Shown here: positions 11,192 through 23,203 of the stretch, piece after piece | How the letters are laid out: each line of letters begins with the position of its first letter | How positions within the stretch are numbered: the first letter of the stretch is position 1 | Assembly (NCBI GenBank): GCA_003342895.1 | Contig: PTFA01000111.1 | Location: forward strand, 2,144,199 to 2,208,198 | DNA: 64,000 nt | Direction: 5' to 3' | DNA from: Casuarius casuarius | Lineage: Eukaryota; Chordata; Aves; Casuariiformes; Casuariidae | Position numbers and translations under genes: made by a program | Notes under the pieces: generated by a model | Told to the model about the DNA's origin: nothing | Database searches by the model: none | Seen by the model: the letters and a program-made list of their open reading frames with translations, nothing else

Positions 11192-12556
11192 ANGGACAGG
11201 ATAGCAGAAAAAACATCCAGCATTTTGTAACTTAGTCTGTAACTTGGTAGAGATTTCAGTAGTCAGTGACCTTCTTTATTACTGTGATTAATTAATGGTG
11301 ATTAAATGCTAATCATGTGGGTATCCAGTGGCTACCTCACTTCTGTCATCAGCTTGGTGACAAAAGAACACAGAAGCATAGTGCAGTTCAAAAAGAAGAA
11401 ATGTCCCATGAGATAAAAGCTTTATACAGCTAAATTATTAGTATGTTATATAATACATTATGCTGATAGTTAAAACAATTTATGTATGTGTTTTAAGTGC
11501 ATGTGTGAATATTTATATGATTGATAACTGCACCATTTATAAGGCTGTGTTACAGGTATGAAAGATAAAGCATACGAATGTTGGTGAATGTTATTAGGAA
11601 TTGCTCAGGAATGCAGACTCACTGTACGGAGAAATGAATGAAATTCAGTGTGCTTATTCTGTTCCTTGATTAAATACAGCAAGTATATTAAATATCATGT
11701 GGCAGTCCCAAAGATATGCCTACACAGCTACTGCATGCAAACACAATGATAGTTCTGCAAGATGACACACTCTCATAAATGAGCTCAAATGCAGTTGTTA
11801 AGAGATCAGTCCAGTTCCTAATACTCATATTTTTCAGGGGCCTTTGAAAAGATACAAAGCTCTGGATGCTGGATCTACTGCAAGCCAGCTGTTCAGGTCT
11901 GTCTGCAGCAAAAGGCAAAACAGGTCTATGAAATGTGTCTGTTGTTAAGGAAAGATTGATAAGTATGTGCGGAAACAAACTAAAGAGAAGAGGGGCTCTG
12001 CAGTTCTCAAATCTGTTCCTCCTTTAAATCACCATTCTTCAGGAGCGGGTAGCCAGGATGAAATACAAATAAAGAAAAACGAGTTAATACCAGCAAGAGA
12101 ACTGACTTCTACACCGTACAAAACTGCATTTGAACTCAAATTAATTCTTTCTGCAGTCAGANGCTTATATAACATACGTCAGGGGATACCTAGTGTAAAT
12201 TCATCAAAATCATTCTCAGAAATATTTGGAATACCTATTCCCTTGATTTTAAGGTTAATGCAAAAGCAACAAGGAAGAATTTTGTGAAATATTTCCATTT
12301 CAAGATTTTTTTTAAGGTGAAGAATTAAAATAAGCTATATTTTTAGTATCTGTGAATTAGTAGAAGAATCTTTGCTTATATTTATGAGCAAATGCATGAG
12401 TACTACTACCTCTCTAGCTTATCTAGTTTTGAGGCTATGTTATTTGATCAATGCAGTATCAGATCTTCTCAAATCTATAATGTGTTTACTCTTTTGGTGA
12501 AGCATTGAGGAAAGTGATACTTACATACTGTCATTTTACAATTGGAAAACATGTTA

Positions 12557-13608
12557 AGAATCGCAGAATCACAGAATGGTTGAGGTTGGAAGGGACCTCT
12601 GGAGATCACCTAGTCCAACCCCCCTGATCAAGCAGGGTCACCTAGAACACATTGCACAGGATCACGTCCAGGCGAGCTTCAAATATCTCCAGAGAAGGAG
12701 ATTCCATAACCTCTCTGGGCAATCTATTCTAGTGCTCTGTCACCCTCTTAGTAAAGTTTTTCCTCATGTTCAGAGGGACCTTCCTGTGTTTCAGTTTGTG
12801 CCCGTTGCCTCTTGTCCTGTCGCTGGGCATGACTGAAAATACTCTGGCCCCATCCTCTTTACGCCCTCTCTTCAGATATTTGTAAACATTGATAAGGTCC
12901 ACTCTCCGTCTTCTCTTCTCCAGGCTGAACAGGCCCAGCTCTCTCAGCCTTTCCTCATAGGAGAGATGCTCCAGCCCCCTAATCATCTTCATAGCCCCAT
13001 GCTGGACTCTCTGCAGTAGTTCCATGTCTCTGTTGTACTGGGGAGACCAGAATTGGACACAGTACTCCAGAGGCGGCCTCACACGAGCTGAGCAGAGCAG
13101 GAGGATCACCTTCCTTGACCTGCTGGCAACGCTCTTCCTAATGCACCCCAGGGTGCCATTGGCCATTTTGGCCACAAGGGCACATTGCTGGCTTGTGGTT
13201 AACTTGTTGTCCACCAGGATCCCCATGTTCTTCTCCGCAGAGCTGCTTTCCAGCAGGTCAACCCCCAGCCTGTCCTGGTGCATGGGGTTATTCCTCCCCA
13301 GGTGCAGCACCCTGCACTTCCCTTTTCTTGAACTTCACAAGGTTCCTCTCTGCCCAACTCTCCAGCCTGTTCAGGTCTCTCTGAATGGCAGCACAGCCCT
13401 CTGGTGTATCAGCTGCTCCTCCTAGTTTTGTGTCATAGCAAACTTGCTAAGGCGGCACTCTATCCCTTCATCCAGGTGATTGATGACTAAGTTGAGCAAT
13501 ACTGGACTTCTTTTCCTCCACATGCTTAGAGATGGCATCCAGGATGAACTTTTCCATCACCCTTCCAGGGATGGAGGTGAGGCTGACTGCCCTATAGATT
13601 CCTTGGTG
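12557..13608 (-). mobile_element. CR1-J-like LINE, 5'-truncated, internally deleted, minus strand
   Basis: The best preserved transposon in the window. On the plus strand it opens with octamer-type CR1 3' repeats ('cgcagaatcacagaat'), then the typical antisense 3' UTR ('aggttggaagggacctctgg'), the ORF2 C-terminal region and part of the RT. Near 13506 the sequence jumps from the block just before motif C to the region antisense to 'ccacatgcttagagatg', skipping the motif A-B segment of the normal CR1 order. It ends at about 13608 without a 5' UTR, as usual for 5'-truncated LINE copies. Low divergence from the remembered CR1-J pattern suggests a mid-age insertion. The subfamily name is from memory, not an alignment. 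Confidence 0.92.
12729..13310 (-). pseudogene. CR1 ORF2 C-terminal fragment
   Basis: This 193-codon minus-strand frame covers the part of CR1 ORF2 downstream of the RT core, with blocks 'LHLGRNNPMHQ', 'LVDNKLTTSQQCALVAK', 'GLEHLSYEERLRELGLFSL' and 'DLINVYKYLK'-like 'VDLINVYKYLKRG'. The frame ends after 'RVTEH', where the family continues with Trp; here TGG has become TAG, a nonsense change. At its N-terminal side an extra base near 13325 shifts the frame. The chance internal ATG is not a real start. It is the longest transposon-derived open frame in the window but cannot give a working protein. Confidence 0.88.
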
Positions 13609-16600
13609 AAGAAAAGCCAGCATACCAAGAACTGGTTCCACAAAGGTACTTTAATCCAAGCACCCTGGTCTTCTGTTACTTAGTAGAATCGTCTTCCTTA
13701 AGTTAGACCTCCGACTTTTCGTAAAATGACTGGGAGAATAAAGTAAACAGAAGAAAACCCAAAACCCAGTGTAACGAATAAGTGAATGGGAAGCTAGCTA
13801 GGACAGAGGTGTGGAAGAAACATACAGTGTTTTGTATCAGAACAACCAATCTGTCCAGTGCCATCACGAACAAAACAACAGTCATGATTTGTCTTTGTGA
13901 GTCAGGTATGGAAGTGAGTCCTGGTATGGAAGAAACAAAACTCAGCCAATAGAAAATGAAGTGTCTTGTATCATTAAACAGTTAATTTCCAGGAGTATAA
14001 CTGACCCAGATCCAGATACTCCTTAAAGTTTGATTTCTGCCTCACAGTAACCATTTCGGTGTCAGTCTTTCATTGTTGTAAGGCAGAAACCTTTGTCTTT
14101 CCTGACTATAAATTTTAAGTTCTTGTTACTCTCATAAGTTGATGCCTTGCTGACAGAAAATCAGGGAAACATTTGACTTTATGATTATTGCTCCAAGAGT
14201 TTTGTTAACCACGGGATGGTATCATCAATGAAGCAGCTTTGTCAAATGACAGAAACAACAGTGCTGGCTATAAACTCAAATATCTCATCTTTCAGTGTTC
14301 AGCTCNAAGCAACCTGTTCATTGATAGATGGGACAGTTGTTATGGCATATTTGTGGAAACGCAGTCTGTTCTTCTACTCTAACCACAAAAAGGTAGTTTC
14401 TCATTTTCCACTGCTACTTTCATCTTAGTCTTGCCAAGGAAGCAAGGAAGTGTTTTGCACAGATAAAATGTAGGTTCACAAGAGAAAGTGCAGTAAAGGA
14501 ACAGAACAGAGACTCTGTCATATATATTCTGCATGAACTTGAACAAGTTATTAAATACCTTTTTATCAACTCTTCCTTCTCTGAAAATAGCTGCAGTTTG
14601 GGGTCTTTTTTTCCCTTCTTCACCTTATCTTGGTTCACATTCAAGATGCTGTCAACTTCTGTAATTTGTAAGTTACTTATACAAATAAGTATTGCCATTG
14701 AGATAAAGATGTCAGAATTTGACCCCTCGGTGGTAAATTTCAGGGAAAATTTTGCTCTGTGTCTGTGTGCATATGTAAGCACTAGAACAATGGGACCATA
14801 ATATCAGCAAGCCAACAATAGGTCTATTTTTCAAAGGACAATTCTGATTATTTAAATGAAGATAATTACATCTTGCTTTCTGAAGTGTCACACTGTGCAT
14901 GCAAAGAGTAATTATCCACCTATGCCTTTGTTTTTCTGATTCAGAGGTATACAGCTATAGCTTCATTTACTGTATTTATGGATAAAAAAAATAAAGAAAA
15001 AAGGCTCCTTTGAGTCAACCTCTGTTCTCTGTTAACATACACTTGTAAAAATTCTGCAGAAATTTTTAGTGTTGCGATGAACTGATATCACGGTAACAAA
15101 CAATTTTTTATAATTTCTCTGCCTTAAAAGAGCTCCAGATTTTACTCCAAAATCACTTACTGTAAAGTAGTATAAAATATTCCTAGAATTTGTATTTAAT
15201 ATTATCCTAAAATCCATGAACATAGTCAATCAACATAGACACCAGGATTTATTTAGATCATTACATATTAAGGTAATGAATTATACTGTACTTTTAAATT
15301 TATAACACATATTTACAGAGGCAGAGGTTACTGTTCACTTCTTTGTTATATGAGCATATAAAATAGAATTTATTTTTAATGTATAAGTAAAATGAACAAA
15401 ATAATGAATAAAAATGATAAAAGATTATTCTTTATCTGTCATTTTTCATTATATGTAGCATTAATTTTACCTAATTTTAGTTATCTTAATATCATATCTT
15501 AATATCATATTAAATGTTTAATCTAGGGCTAGGTTACCTCTGTCGTTAAAGGCAATACACCTCTGGAGACTGATTCATCCCAGGAGTCTTAGGATGGGAT
15601 AAAGTCCCTTTTGGAGAAGCTTTTCTCTTTCCATTGACAACAGTGGAAACTATGGGAATGGGACCACAGTGGGAGCTATCTTGGATTAAATGTCATCTTT
15701 TGATCAATAAAGTTAGAGTAGATCAATTCTATCATCTTTAGTGTCTGAGTTATTAAAACAGAAGTAACTCTTTAAATGTTTTCAAAAGCATCTGGTAACA
15801 TTTTCATTAGTGCCTATGTGGGCTTCCACTATTGAGTAAAATTGATGGTGGAGTATAATCCGGTTTGTGGTATTTCTGGGAAATATATATGGCACATCTG
15901 GCAAAGGTTTTCTAGGGTTTTATCACTGTCGAGGGAAATTTGGTCTGTCTTCTCACAATCTGAATAGAAGTAAAATCTTAAATAAGACAGGTGCTGAGCA
16001 CACAGGAAGTACTAACAATTAGGTAAGCTTGTTAAGCTCTGTACACACGCTGATGGACTTTCTCTCTCTCTCTCTCTTTTTTTTTTTTATGTTTGTCTTT
16101 TCCAGTAGAAGCATAATAACTTTTGAACAATGTATCTCACAGATCTCCCTTCCAGATAGCCAAGTGCATGTTCTTCTGCCACATGGCAGGTTTCAAGAAT
16201 AGCACAAGTCACTATGTTGAGCAAAACAGTCCAAGCAGCAAATAGGCACTCAGCTGCTTGCATAGTGCCAACCAGGTAGAAGCTCTTGAAAACATGAGTG
16301 TCATCTTCATTGTCACACCAGCCAGAAATTATAGCAGTGAAGCATTTGTGAAGATATGTGATAAGCAGGAACTATCCCTTTCTGCCACTGAAGCAACCTG
16401 CAGAAGGAAGTAGAAAATAACAGAGACACTGATGTATTCGTAGAAGTCTGGTCTGGCCAGACAGCAGTATGACATGACACCTTTTTTTGAGGTCCCCCAA
16501 GGGTCAGAGGCTAATATCAGTAGGAGAAGACTCCTGTCTCTTCTCCTCTCCCTTCTCATTTCCCCTCACTCACCCATGCCAGCAACTTCCTTGTGTCCTG

Positions 16601-19600
16601 GAGGACAGCCACCCAGATCATCCCCAGCATGCATCAAGCCTACTACTTCAGAAGGCACAGGGCAAGCAAGAGGAAGCTGGGTACAGTGTATGATATGACA
16701 TATGGCACTGAAAAACCACTTGTTATCAGAAAAATGACTTATCTTGAGCTTTACTGATTTGGTAGTAAGCAGTGTTTTTTAAAAACATACTTGTGTACTC
16801 ACACATGAATAGCCTCAAATCTGCACTGTTAAGTATTCCTGTAGTGCATAGATTTAATGCTACTCATTGTGTACCCATGCCTCAAATCATGTAATTCCTT
16901 GGAGGAAAATAAACAATGAAGAATCATAGGATCAGTAAGGAGAATGGAAAACCCTCTTACAGGGATAAGGGAGTCAATGGTTCCAAATCAAAGCTCTTTC
17001 CATGGGTAGGGACAGAGAAAGAGAGAAGGGTGGCTAGTGGGAAATAATGGGCACATGATAACAGAAATGATGGACAGGGAGTGGGGTGGAAACTGGAAAT
17101 GCATGCAAATTCCTCCATATGTACAACATAATGGGGGTTCCTGATTAGGCTGAGAGCAAAATAAAGGATGCACAAAATATGTGATGGAAAAGAAGTACAA
17201 ATATCATGGAAGAGAAGAAGGAAATGCTCCTAACCAGATCTCTTAACATGGAGAGCTAAATGAAAGGAAGAGGGAATTAAGTACCCAAATCTCCTTCTGG
17301 GTGGAAGTGGGCTGGAGATTTCAGGGAAACTTTAAAACATGAAAGGATGGGGACAGAGTGCATGAAAAGCACTGGGTTAAAGAGANAAAGGTAGACAAGG
17401 AAGATCGATGATTGCGTGAAGTCAGTTCAGTCTATGAAATGTGCAGCCTCCTTTTAAATAGTAATATACCACAGCATACATTAGTCTTAGGTATTCTGCC
17501 TCTGGAATGTTGGCATATTGAGGATATCATTTCACCTCCGATATCAGCAATAAGATGTCTTTAAGAGCTAACCATAGCTGCTAATAAAACAGCACTTTCC
17601 CAGTGTTTGGCACATTCACTTTCCTTCAGGACATAAAGCCTCATGGATGTTCAACCCTACTAGAGATATTAGTGTCCTACACACCCCTAAGAAAGAGTAA
17701 ACAACAAGGAGGAAAATAAATATATTTAGAAATATACAAGAGAAATAAATACAAATTGTGATAAAAATTGAAATGTAAACCATTTGGAAAAGAAGTCATC
17801 GGTTTTGAAAAAAAAAAAGAAAAAGCAGCAAATGAAGTAAATAAAATGAAGGCTAAGAAAGCTAACAGCCACAAAGAAGGAATAGACAAATAATATAATA
17901 AAATTAAATTAGGAAAGCCACAAATTCTGTGAAAGATTTCTATTTACATATCAAGAAATGGAAATTCAAAGGGTCGTGGTGGGCTCATATCTTAATAGCA
18001 GATAAGTGGTAAAGCTCTGCTGTCATGGTTTGTTTACTTTTTAAAAGCTGAAAAAGTATTGCCAGCAAAACTATTAAACCATTAGGTGATTACAGTGGAT
18101 GATAAAAAAATCAGATCATTTCAACCTGCTATTTCAAAAGAAATAAATTACAGAGTGAAATCTTAACTGAATAGCACAAATTCTACAGTTTTTTATAAGC
18201 CAGATTTTAATAATGTAATGGAAACAATAATTGCTACATTTTAAAAGAATGTCTATTTTTTGGAGTAATTTGTCAGTTTAATGATTTTTCAGAACTGAAT
18301 ATATATAGGAAGTGAATCTGTGTGGATGTTGTTGCTTGACACTCAAACTAGCAACTTAAGATAAAAAGGAAAAAGCTTGTGTGTCTACAAAATATTTCAA
18401 GATGGCTAAGTCAATGCTTGGCCATTGACTTTTTTTTTTTTTTGCATGCTTGACAAAAGTCATCTTGCTCTTCAGTAAATTTTATCAAAATACATTAAAA
18501 AGGAAAATTCAAAGAGCTTATTGAGATTTCTCAATATTGCAGCATCTAAGTCTCTCGCTATGTGAGGGTCAGACTGAATAAAAACAGTCTTGATGAGTTT
18601 CTAGTGTAATTGTTTTCTCTAATTTACTTANAAAATCCATTGCTTTCTTGACAGTATCAAACATATTTTAATAGTAGCATTGTTTTAGCCAAATGTATCT
18701 GATTGGTTGTATTTTCTGATAGGTCCAATATGTAAGGAATGAAAATGCTAGTTAGATAAAGGAGCCAGCTTATCCTCTGAAGCTTGTACCCACACTGATG
18801 TAGCACACAATATAAAACACAAGATAGTGATTGTTCTTTGAAGATATTAAAAACACAAGTACTTGTAAGAAACCTCTCATATTTTGCCTATACTTGCTTT
18901 CAAAGGAAAACGTAGTTAGAATCAGCCCCATGTGGGTGTTTTCTCACCCACCTTTTAGCTAAAGAATTCACACGCGAAAAGTTTTGCCACAGCGTCAAAA
19001 CACAGCTACCTTGAGTAGCTTATTGCTATGTACTTTATCCTTTCTTTGTTTAATTTCTGCTGATATTTTAGTCTTTTCTATATTCTAACTGGGCATCAAC
19101 CTCCTTTTATTTCCTGCAGGCTTTTCTCCTTTGGTTTGCTATGAATTAGGTTCTTAGGTTCTGAGCAACATTGCTTTCCAGATGGTTAAATTTTGTGTCT
19201 GAGCAGAAANATTTGTATTTCACTGTATAATAATTTGGTATTGTTTAATAATGTCTTAAATATGAAAGCATATATATGGGTAAAGAAGTAAAGATTGACT
19301 GAAATTTTTTAAACAGAAAATTCTCTTTGCCTGAATGGAAGGATAGTAGTGGACACTGCTTTCTCTGCTGAGCAATTTATATAGCCTTCTTTAAGTGAAC
19401 TCTAAATGGAAGATACTTAGTGTTAGTAAATACAAAGTTATGGATTAGTCTAAGATTCGGATGCTTTCTGTGACAATGTCTTCTTGTAGCTCTCAGATCA
19501 GTAGCTTCTTAGTGGAAGCTAGTTTTATTCTTCAGAACTAATTCCTTTTAGACCTCTTAACTGCCTTTTCTTTACAACTGCTTCCTATAGTTATACCAGG

Positions 19601-22140
19601 CTCAGGACCAATCCTCTTCCAGGAGATATTTTTCTTGTCTCTCTTCTGATGATCAGAAGCCTGGCTATTAGATATCAGAGGCCTACTGAAAACACACATT
19701 TTCCTTCCCCGTATTTGCCTCTGGATTCAAGTTTTCTTCATTGTAGAGACCAAGTTCAAAAAGAGTATTATGGATAACAAACAAATTCCAATCCTGACTG
19801 TAGTGAAACCATACTAAAGAACAGATTTTAGCCCTGTTTACAGATGAGTGTTAATAGAGGAACACGAACACCAGCACATCAAGCTCAGCCTCAGGAGGCA
19901 ATTGTAACTTAGATTCAAGACACCATTACGCTGGTGTGTCTTGCTCCAGGAACAGTGAATTAATCCTGGCCTAGAGCAGAACTCAAAGCCATTGCTACTC
20001 ACAATGAGCTCTATAATTTTCTGAATCCCTGCTAGCATTAGCTTACTGAGATAATATAATCAAATGTGGATGTAACACTGACAGCTATGAAAATGGTTGT
20101 GCAGCTGTGTTTGTTTTGTGTGTAAATAGACTTATCTATTTACAGGTTATCATATTTGGAACTCTACACTATATAGCTAAGGCTGGGGGGGCNGGCGGGT
20201 TACATTTTTTTCCAAAAGCTAAGTAGAAGGTGGGAGTCTTATATGTATTTCCTCTACTCATTCAAATTCTTGAGCATGAAAATAGAGAAAATGGATTTTA
20301 AAAATATTTCCTTCCCTGAATATGAATTTAAGTATTCATGTTATTTATTTAGTCATGCTACATGCCTTAATTATGTTGCTTTTTGTATTTCCCTCACGTA
20401 GTCACAGCAGAATAATATGTTTTTGTCTTTCTTTTACTAATGCAGCTTTGTTACTTTAGGGCTTTCAGTGCTTAATGCCTAAATAATGAATTTCTGGGGA
20501 TTTCTCCCCTTCTGTAACTGACATCAGGAGACTTTTTATTGTCTTTCTCAGAAAACAAATCAAACCTTCAGCCACTGCGCATCAGTTCTGAAAGAGGATG
20601 CACTCTGTCTGTGCCTGCAGGTTGGAGCTGTAATTCAGATTCAGTTTGACAAATGTGTCAGAAAACATGTTTTATTAGCACATAGAGCAGTACAGTTAAG
20701 AACTAATGCAGACTGTTACTCAGCAAGTTGGGATTTTTCTTGATCACAGGTTTTAGTTTTGAGAACATTTAACATTTAATCTCAGTCAATGAAATCCTGT
20801 TTTTCAAAAAAACATTAACTGTTGATATCAGTGGTAAAAATGCAAACATTAAAACAGATCCAAATTTATTTGGAAAAAATATATTAAAGAGCATGTCCAT
20901 CTTGATTATTTATAACAGGGGTCATAACATAGATTAATGAAGGACTGATCCTTCAAAGAAGTATATAATGAAAAAAGCACAAAGCAGGCAAAAGTATGAA
21001 ATCAGAGAGAGGATAAAGATTTCCTTTAAAGAGCTTAATTTTCTTATTACCTGATATAACTCCACTCCTGGATTCAGCACAATGAAACCTGGTATGGGAC
21101 AATCAGTTCCAAAGCAAGATAGCGTGGCAAATCTTGGCAGTTAAAGATAGACTATATACCAGGAAAAACAACATGCAGTTACAATCTCAGCCCTCCCAGA
21201 GTGCCATATGTATGGTATTTTTGTGATTTTTTTTTTCACCCACTGGATCAGACACCTAAACATAGCAAAACATCATTATGATATAAACTTTTTTTCATAT
21301 TTTTCTAAACAAATTATTAGGTGGTCCTGTCAGCCCAGTGCTCATAAAGTGCAGATCCTTAGAGAGCCTGAGGGGTGTACTAAAGCTTGCTCTCCTCATG
21401 TTGGTATAAGCTTGCTTAAGATGGACAAGTTTGAATGGCAGCATGACTGCACAGACCTCAGCAGTGGTTTAACTGTCTAAGAAGCTGCACAAATTCTTGG
21501 GAAAATTTTGTAACCAGGTCTATGAACTGTGCAGCTGTGACTACACAGCAAGCATTAGTTATTTGAATGTTTAAACTAATGCAGAGCAAATGTAACCTAT
21601 CAGTCTTGGCATAGTTAAATAAAATCTAGGCCTAAAAGCATAATCTTTACCCTGGAAAGAAATAGCTGGATCAGTTGAACAATCTGTATTTTAAAATATT
21701 AGTCTAACTCTCTGCATTTCTTGTAAAGTCTGTAAGGAATTACTCTTCACTTTTTCAAGGAAGCTCTTATAAAAATTGTGACAATTTAAAAGTAAATTTA
21801 AGCCATATGTATTTCTTTTCGATTGCATTTTAGAGAAGAAATGACTGCTTGTTTACAAAATGAAGCATTATACACTAAACATTCAATCTGTCTATAGATA
21901 TCCTTGATGATTAAAAGTCATCAAAGTCTTCAAATAGAATGGTGATAAATATATTAACAAAGATAAATAGATCAACAATAAAAATGTTTTGCAATGAAAG
22001 CATTAGTTTATCTAAGGCTATGGTTCTCCGGAGCTTTCTTGATTCTAAAGTATTTACAGAAATGACTCCAAGCACTATAAAATTTGCCTTTGTCACAACT
22101 CTATGTCACATTTAAAGCTGTGCATCTAACATAACGATGC
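13609..22140. other. Unique AT-rich noncoding sequence
   Basis: More than 8 kb without a recognised gene, RNA or clear transposon. Short simple repeats occur at 16061-16088 (TC then T) and 18431-18442 (T). A short tandem pair of 'atcttaatatcat' lies near 15483-15511. The stretch 16480-16690 is less AT-rich and open in two frames but shows no domain. A G-rich word with an unresolved base lies at 20183-20200. Confidence 0.5.
16061..16088. repeat. (TC)n followed by poly-T
   Basis: About eight TC units run into a 12-base T run; low-complexity sequence. Confidence 0.9.
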
Positions 22141-22378
22141 CTTCTTTTTCTAGAGGCTGGATTTATTCAGAGACACCAGTTCTTGTGCTCCGTAGCGTGT
22201 TTCAGAGCTGCGCAGTGGCAGCTGCAGGACCCCAGAGAGGATGCCCACAGCAGAGCAAATAGCATCCTTCCCACATGCAGCTAGTGCAAGCTCATGTGGA
22301 TGGGCACTGAACTAAGAAACATGGGAATTTATAATGTCTGACCTCTAAATTAGACCGTCACCCTGAACTGGTAATTAC

Positions 22379-22402
22379 TTTTTGTTTGTTTGTTTGTTTG
22401 TT
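22379..22402. repeat. (TTTG)n microsatellite
   Basis: About five to six TTTG units ending in a T run. Confidence 0.9.
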
Positions 22403-22599
22403 TTTTCAACACTTAGCTTGAATCAAAGTGGGGAAAAGGCGTTTGTATAAAGTCAAAGGATCGAAAGAGCCTGGAGAAGGGGACAGTTGTCAGCATCAAC
22501 TAACTGACAGGACCACTGCAATTCTTACTCTTAAGAATTTTCTTTTTGTTTAATATCCATCAAAAGGAAATGATTTCCTTACACCCAAAGCACTGACTT

Positions 22600-23060
22600 G
22601 GAACTCTAGATTTGAGTTGTGTCAGACTGTCTGGGTAGAGCTGATCAGGAGGTTTCCATGGGTGCTTTACTCTGGTTTCTCACTAGCAAGCATGGCAGAT
22701 TCCTGGGATCTTGCCAGTTTCAAAGTTGGTGGTTGCAGGACAGCCCTGGAGGCATGCAGACATTTCCAAGACCGCAGCTGTGGGGAGCCCCTGTGGGCTG
22801 AGGAGAGGAGGCGCTGCCACTGTGGAGGTGGCAGCCTTCCAGCCGGAATCAGGGAGAAATCCCGAGCACGAGGTGCCACCAGTACATGAAGCTCTGCACA
22901 AGCTCATGAGGAGCCACTGCTGCGAGCTGCCATTTTGCAGCAGATGGCTACACAACCCAACTGGCCCATTAAGAAAATCTGAGGATCTGCCTGCTCCCTT
23001 TCCTGGAGTCCAGAGGACTAGCTGCCTAGGCCTGATGGTCCCAGGTCATCCATGACTCTC
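22600..23060. other. GC-richer patch of unknown origin with overlapping open frames
   Basis: About 460 bp stand out from the AT-rich surroundings and lie open in several frames on both strands: 22617-22889, 22619-22801 and 22711-23055 on plus, 22667-22879 and 22683-22955 on minus. No protein family is recognised in any frame. Overlap of long frames on both strands is what stop-codon-poor GC-rich DNA gives by chance, so none is called a gene. A smaller GC-richer patch lies at 22150-22320, and its left edge follows a T-rich tract ending in 'tag'. Possible explanations are an unrecognised LTR or other transposon, a noncoding RNA exon, or a regulatory island. Confidence 0.45.
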
Positions 23061-23142
23061 AGAGCTACTTGGTCCCAACTTTCTGCTAATCCACTCTTTT
23101 TTCAGAATGAAAACTTGGAGATGGAAGGAACCAACAAACAAA

Positions 23143-23162
23143 TGTATATATATGTATATATG

Positions 23163-23203
<41 letters not shown>
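23143..23203. repeat. Compound (TA/TG)n-(CA)n-(TA)n microsatellite
   Basis: 'tatatatg' units lead into about 15 CA units (about 23166-23196) and then TA units. Open frames crossing it give only Tyr-Thr-His runs and are not genes. Confidence 0.95.

Larger units (their letters stand above)
9491..12556. other. Mostly unique sequence with microsatellites
   Basis: No gene is recognised. The stretch 9880-10320 is less AT-rich, with a short imperfect tandem word ('cttcttttcagca') near 10254-10295, and may be an unrecognised old repeat. The simple repeats at 11036-11191 are listed separately. An open frame at 11967-12287 has no recognisable domain and is interrupted by an unresolved base at 12162. 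Confidence 0.5.

Noticed and set aside
11967..12287. 106-codon plus frame
   Set aside because: No domain; contains an unresolved base at 12162, so even the frame is not certain.
16919..16945. 'agaatcataggatcagtaag', similar to the antisense CR1 3' tail
   Set aside because: The adjoining sequence does not continue as CR1, so the short match is likely chance.
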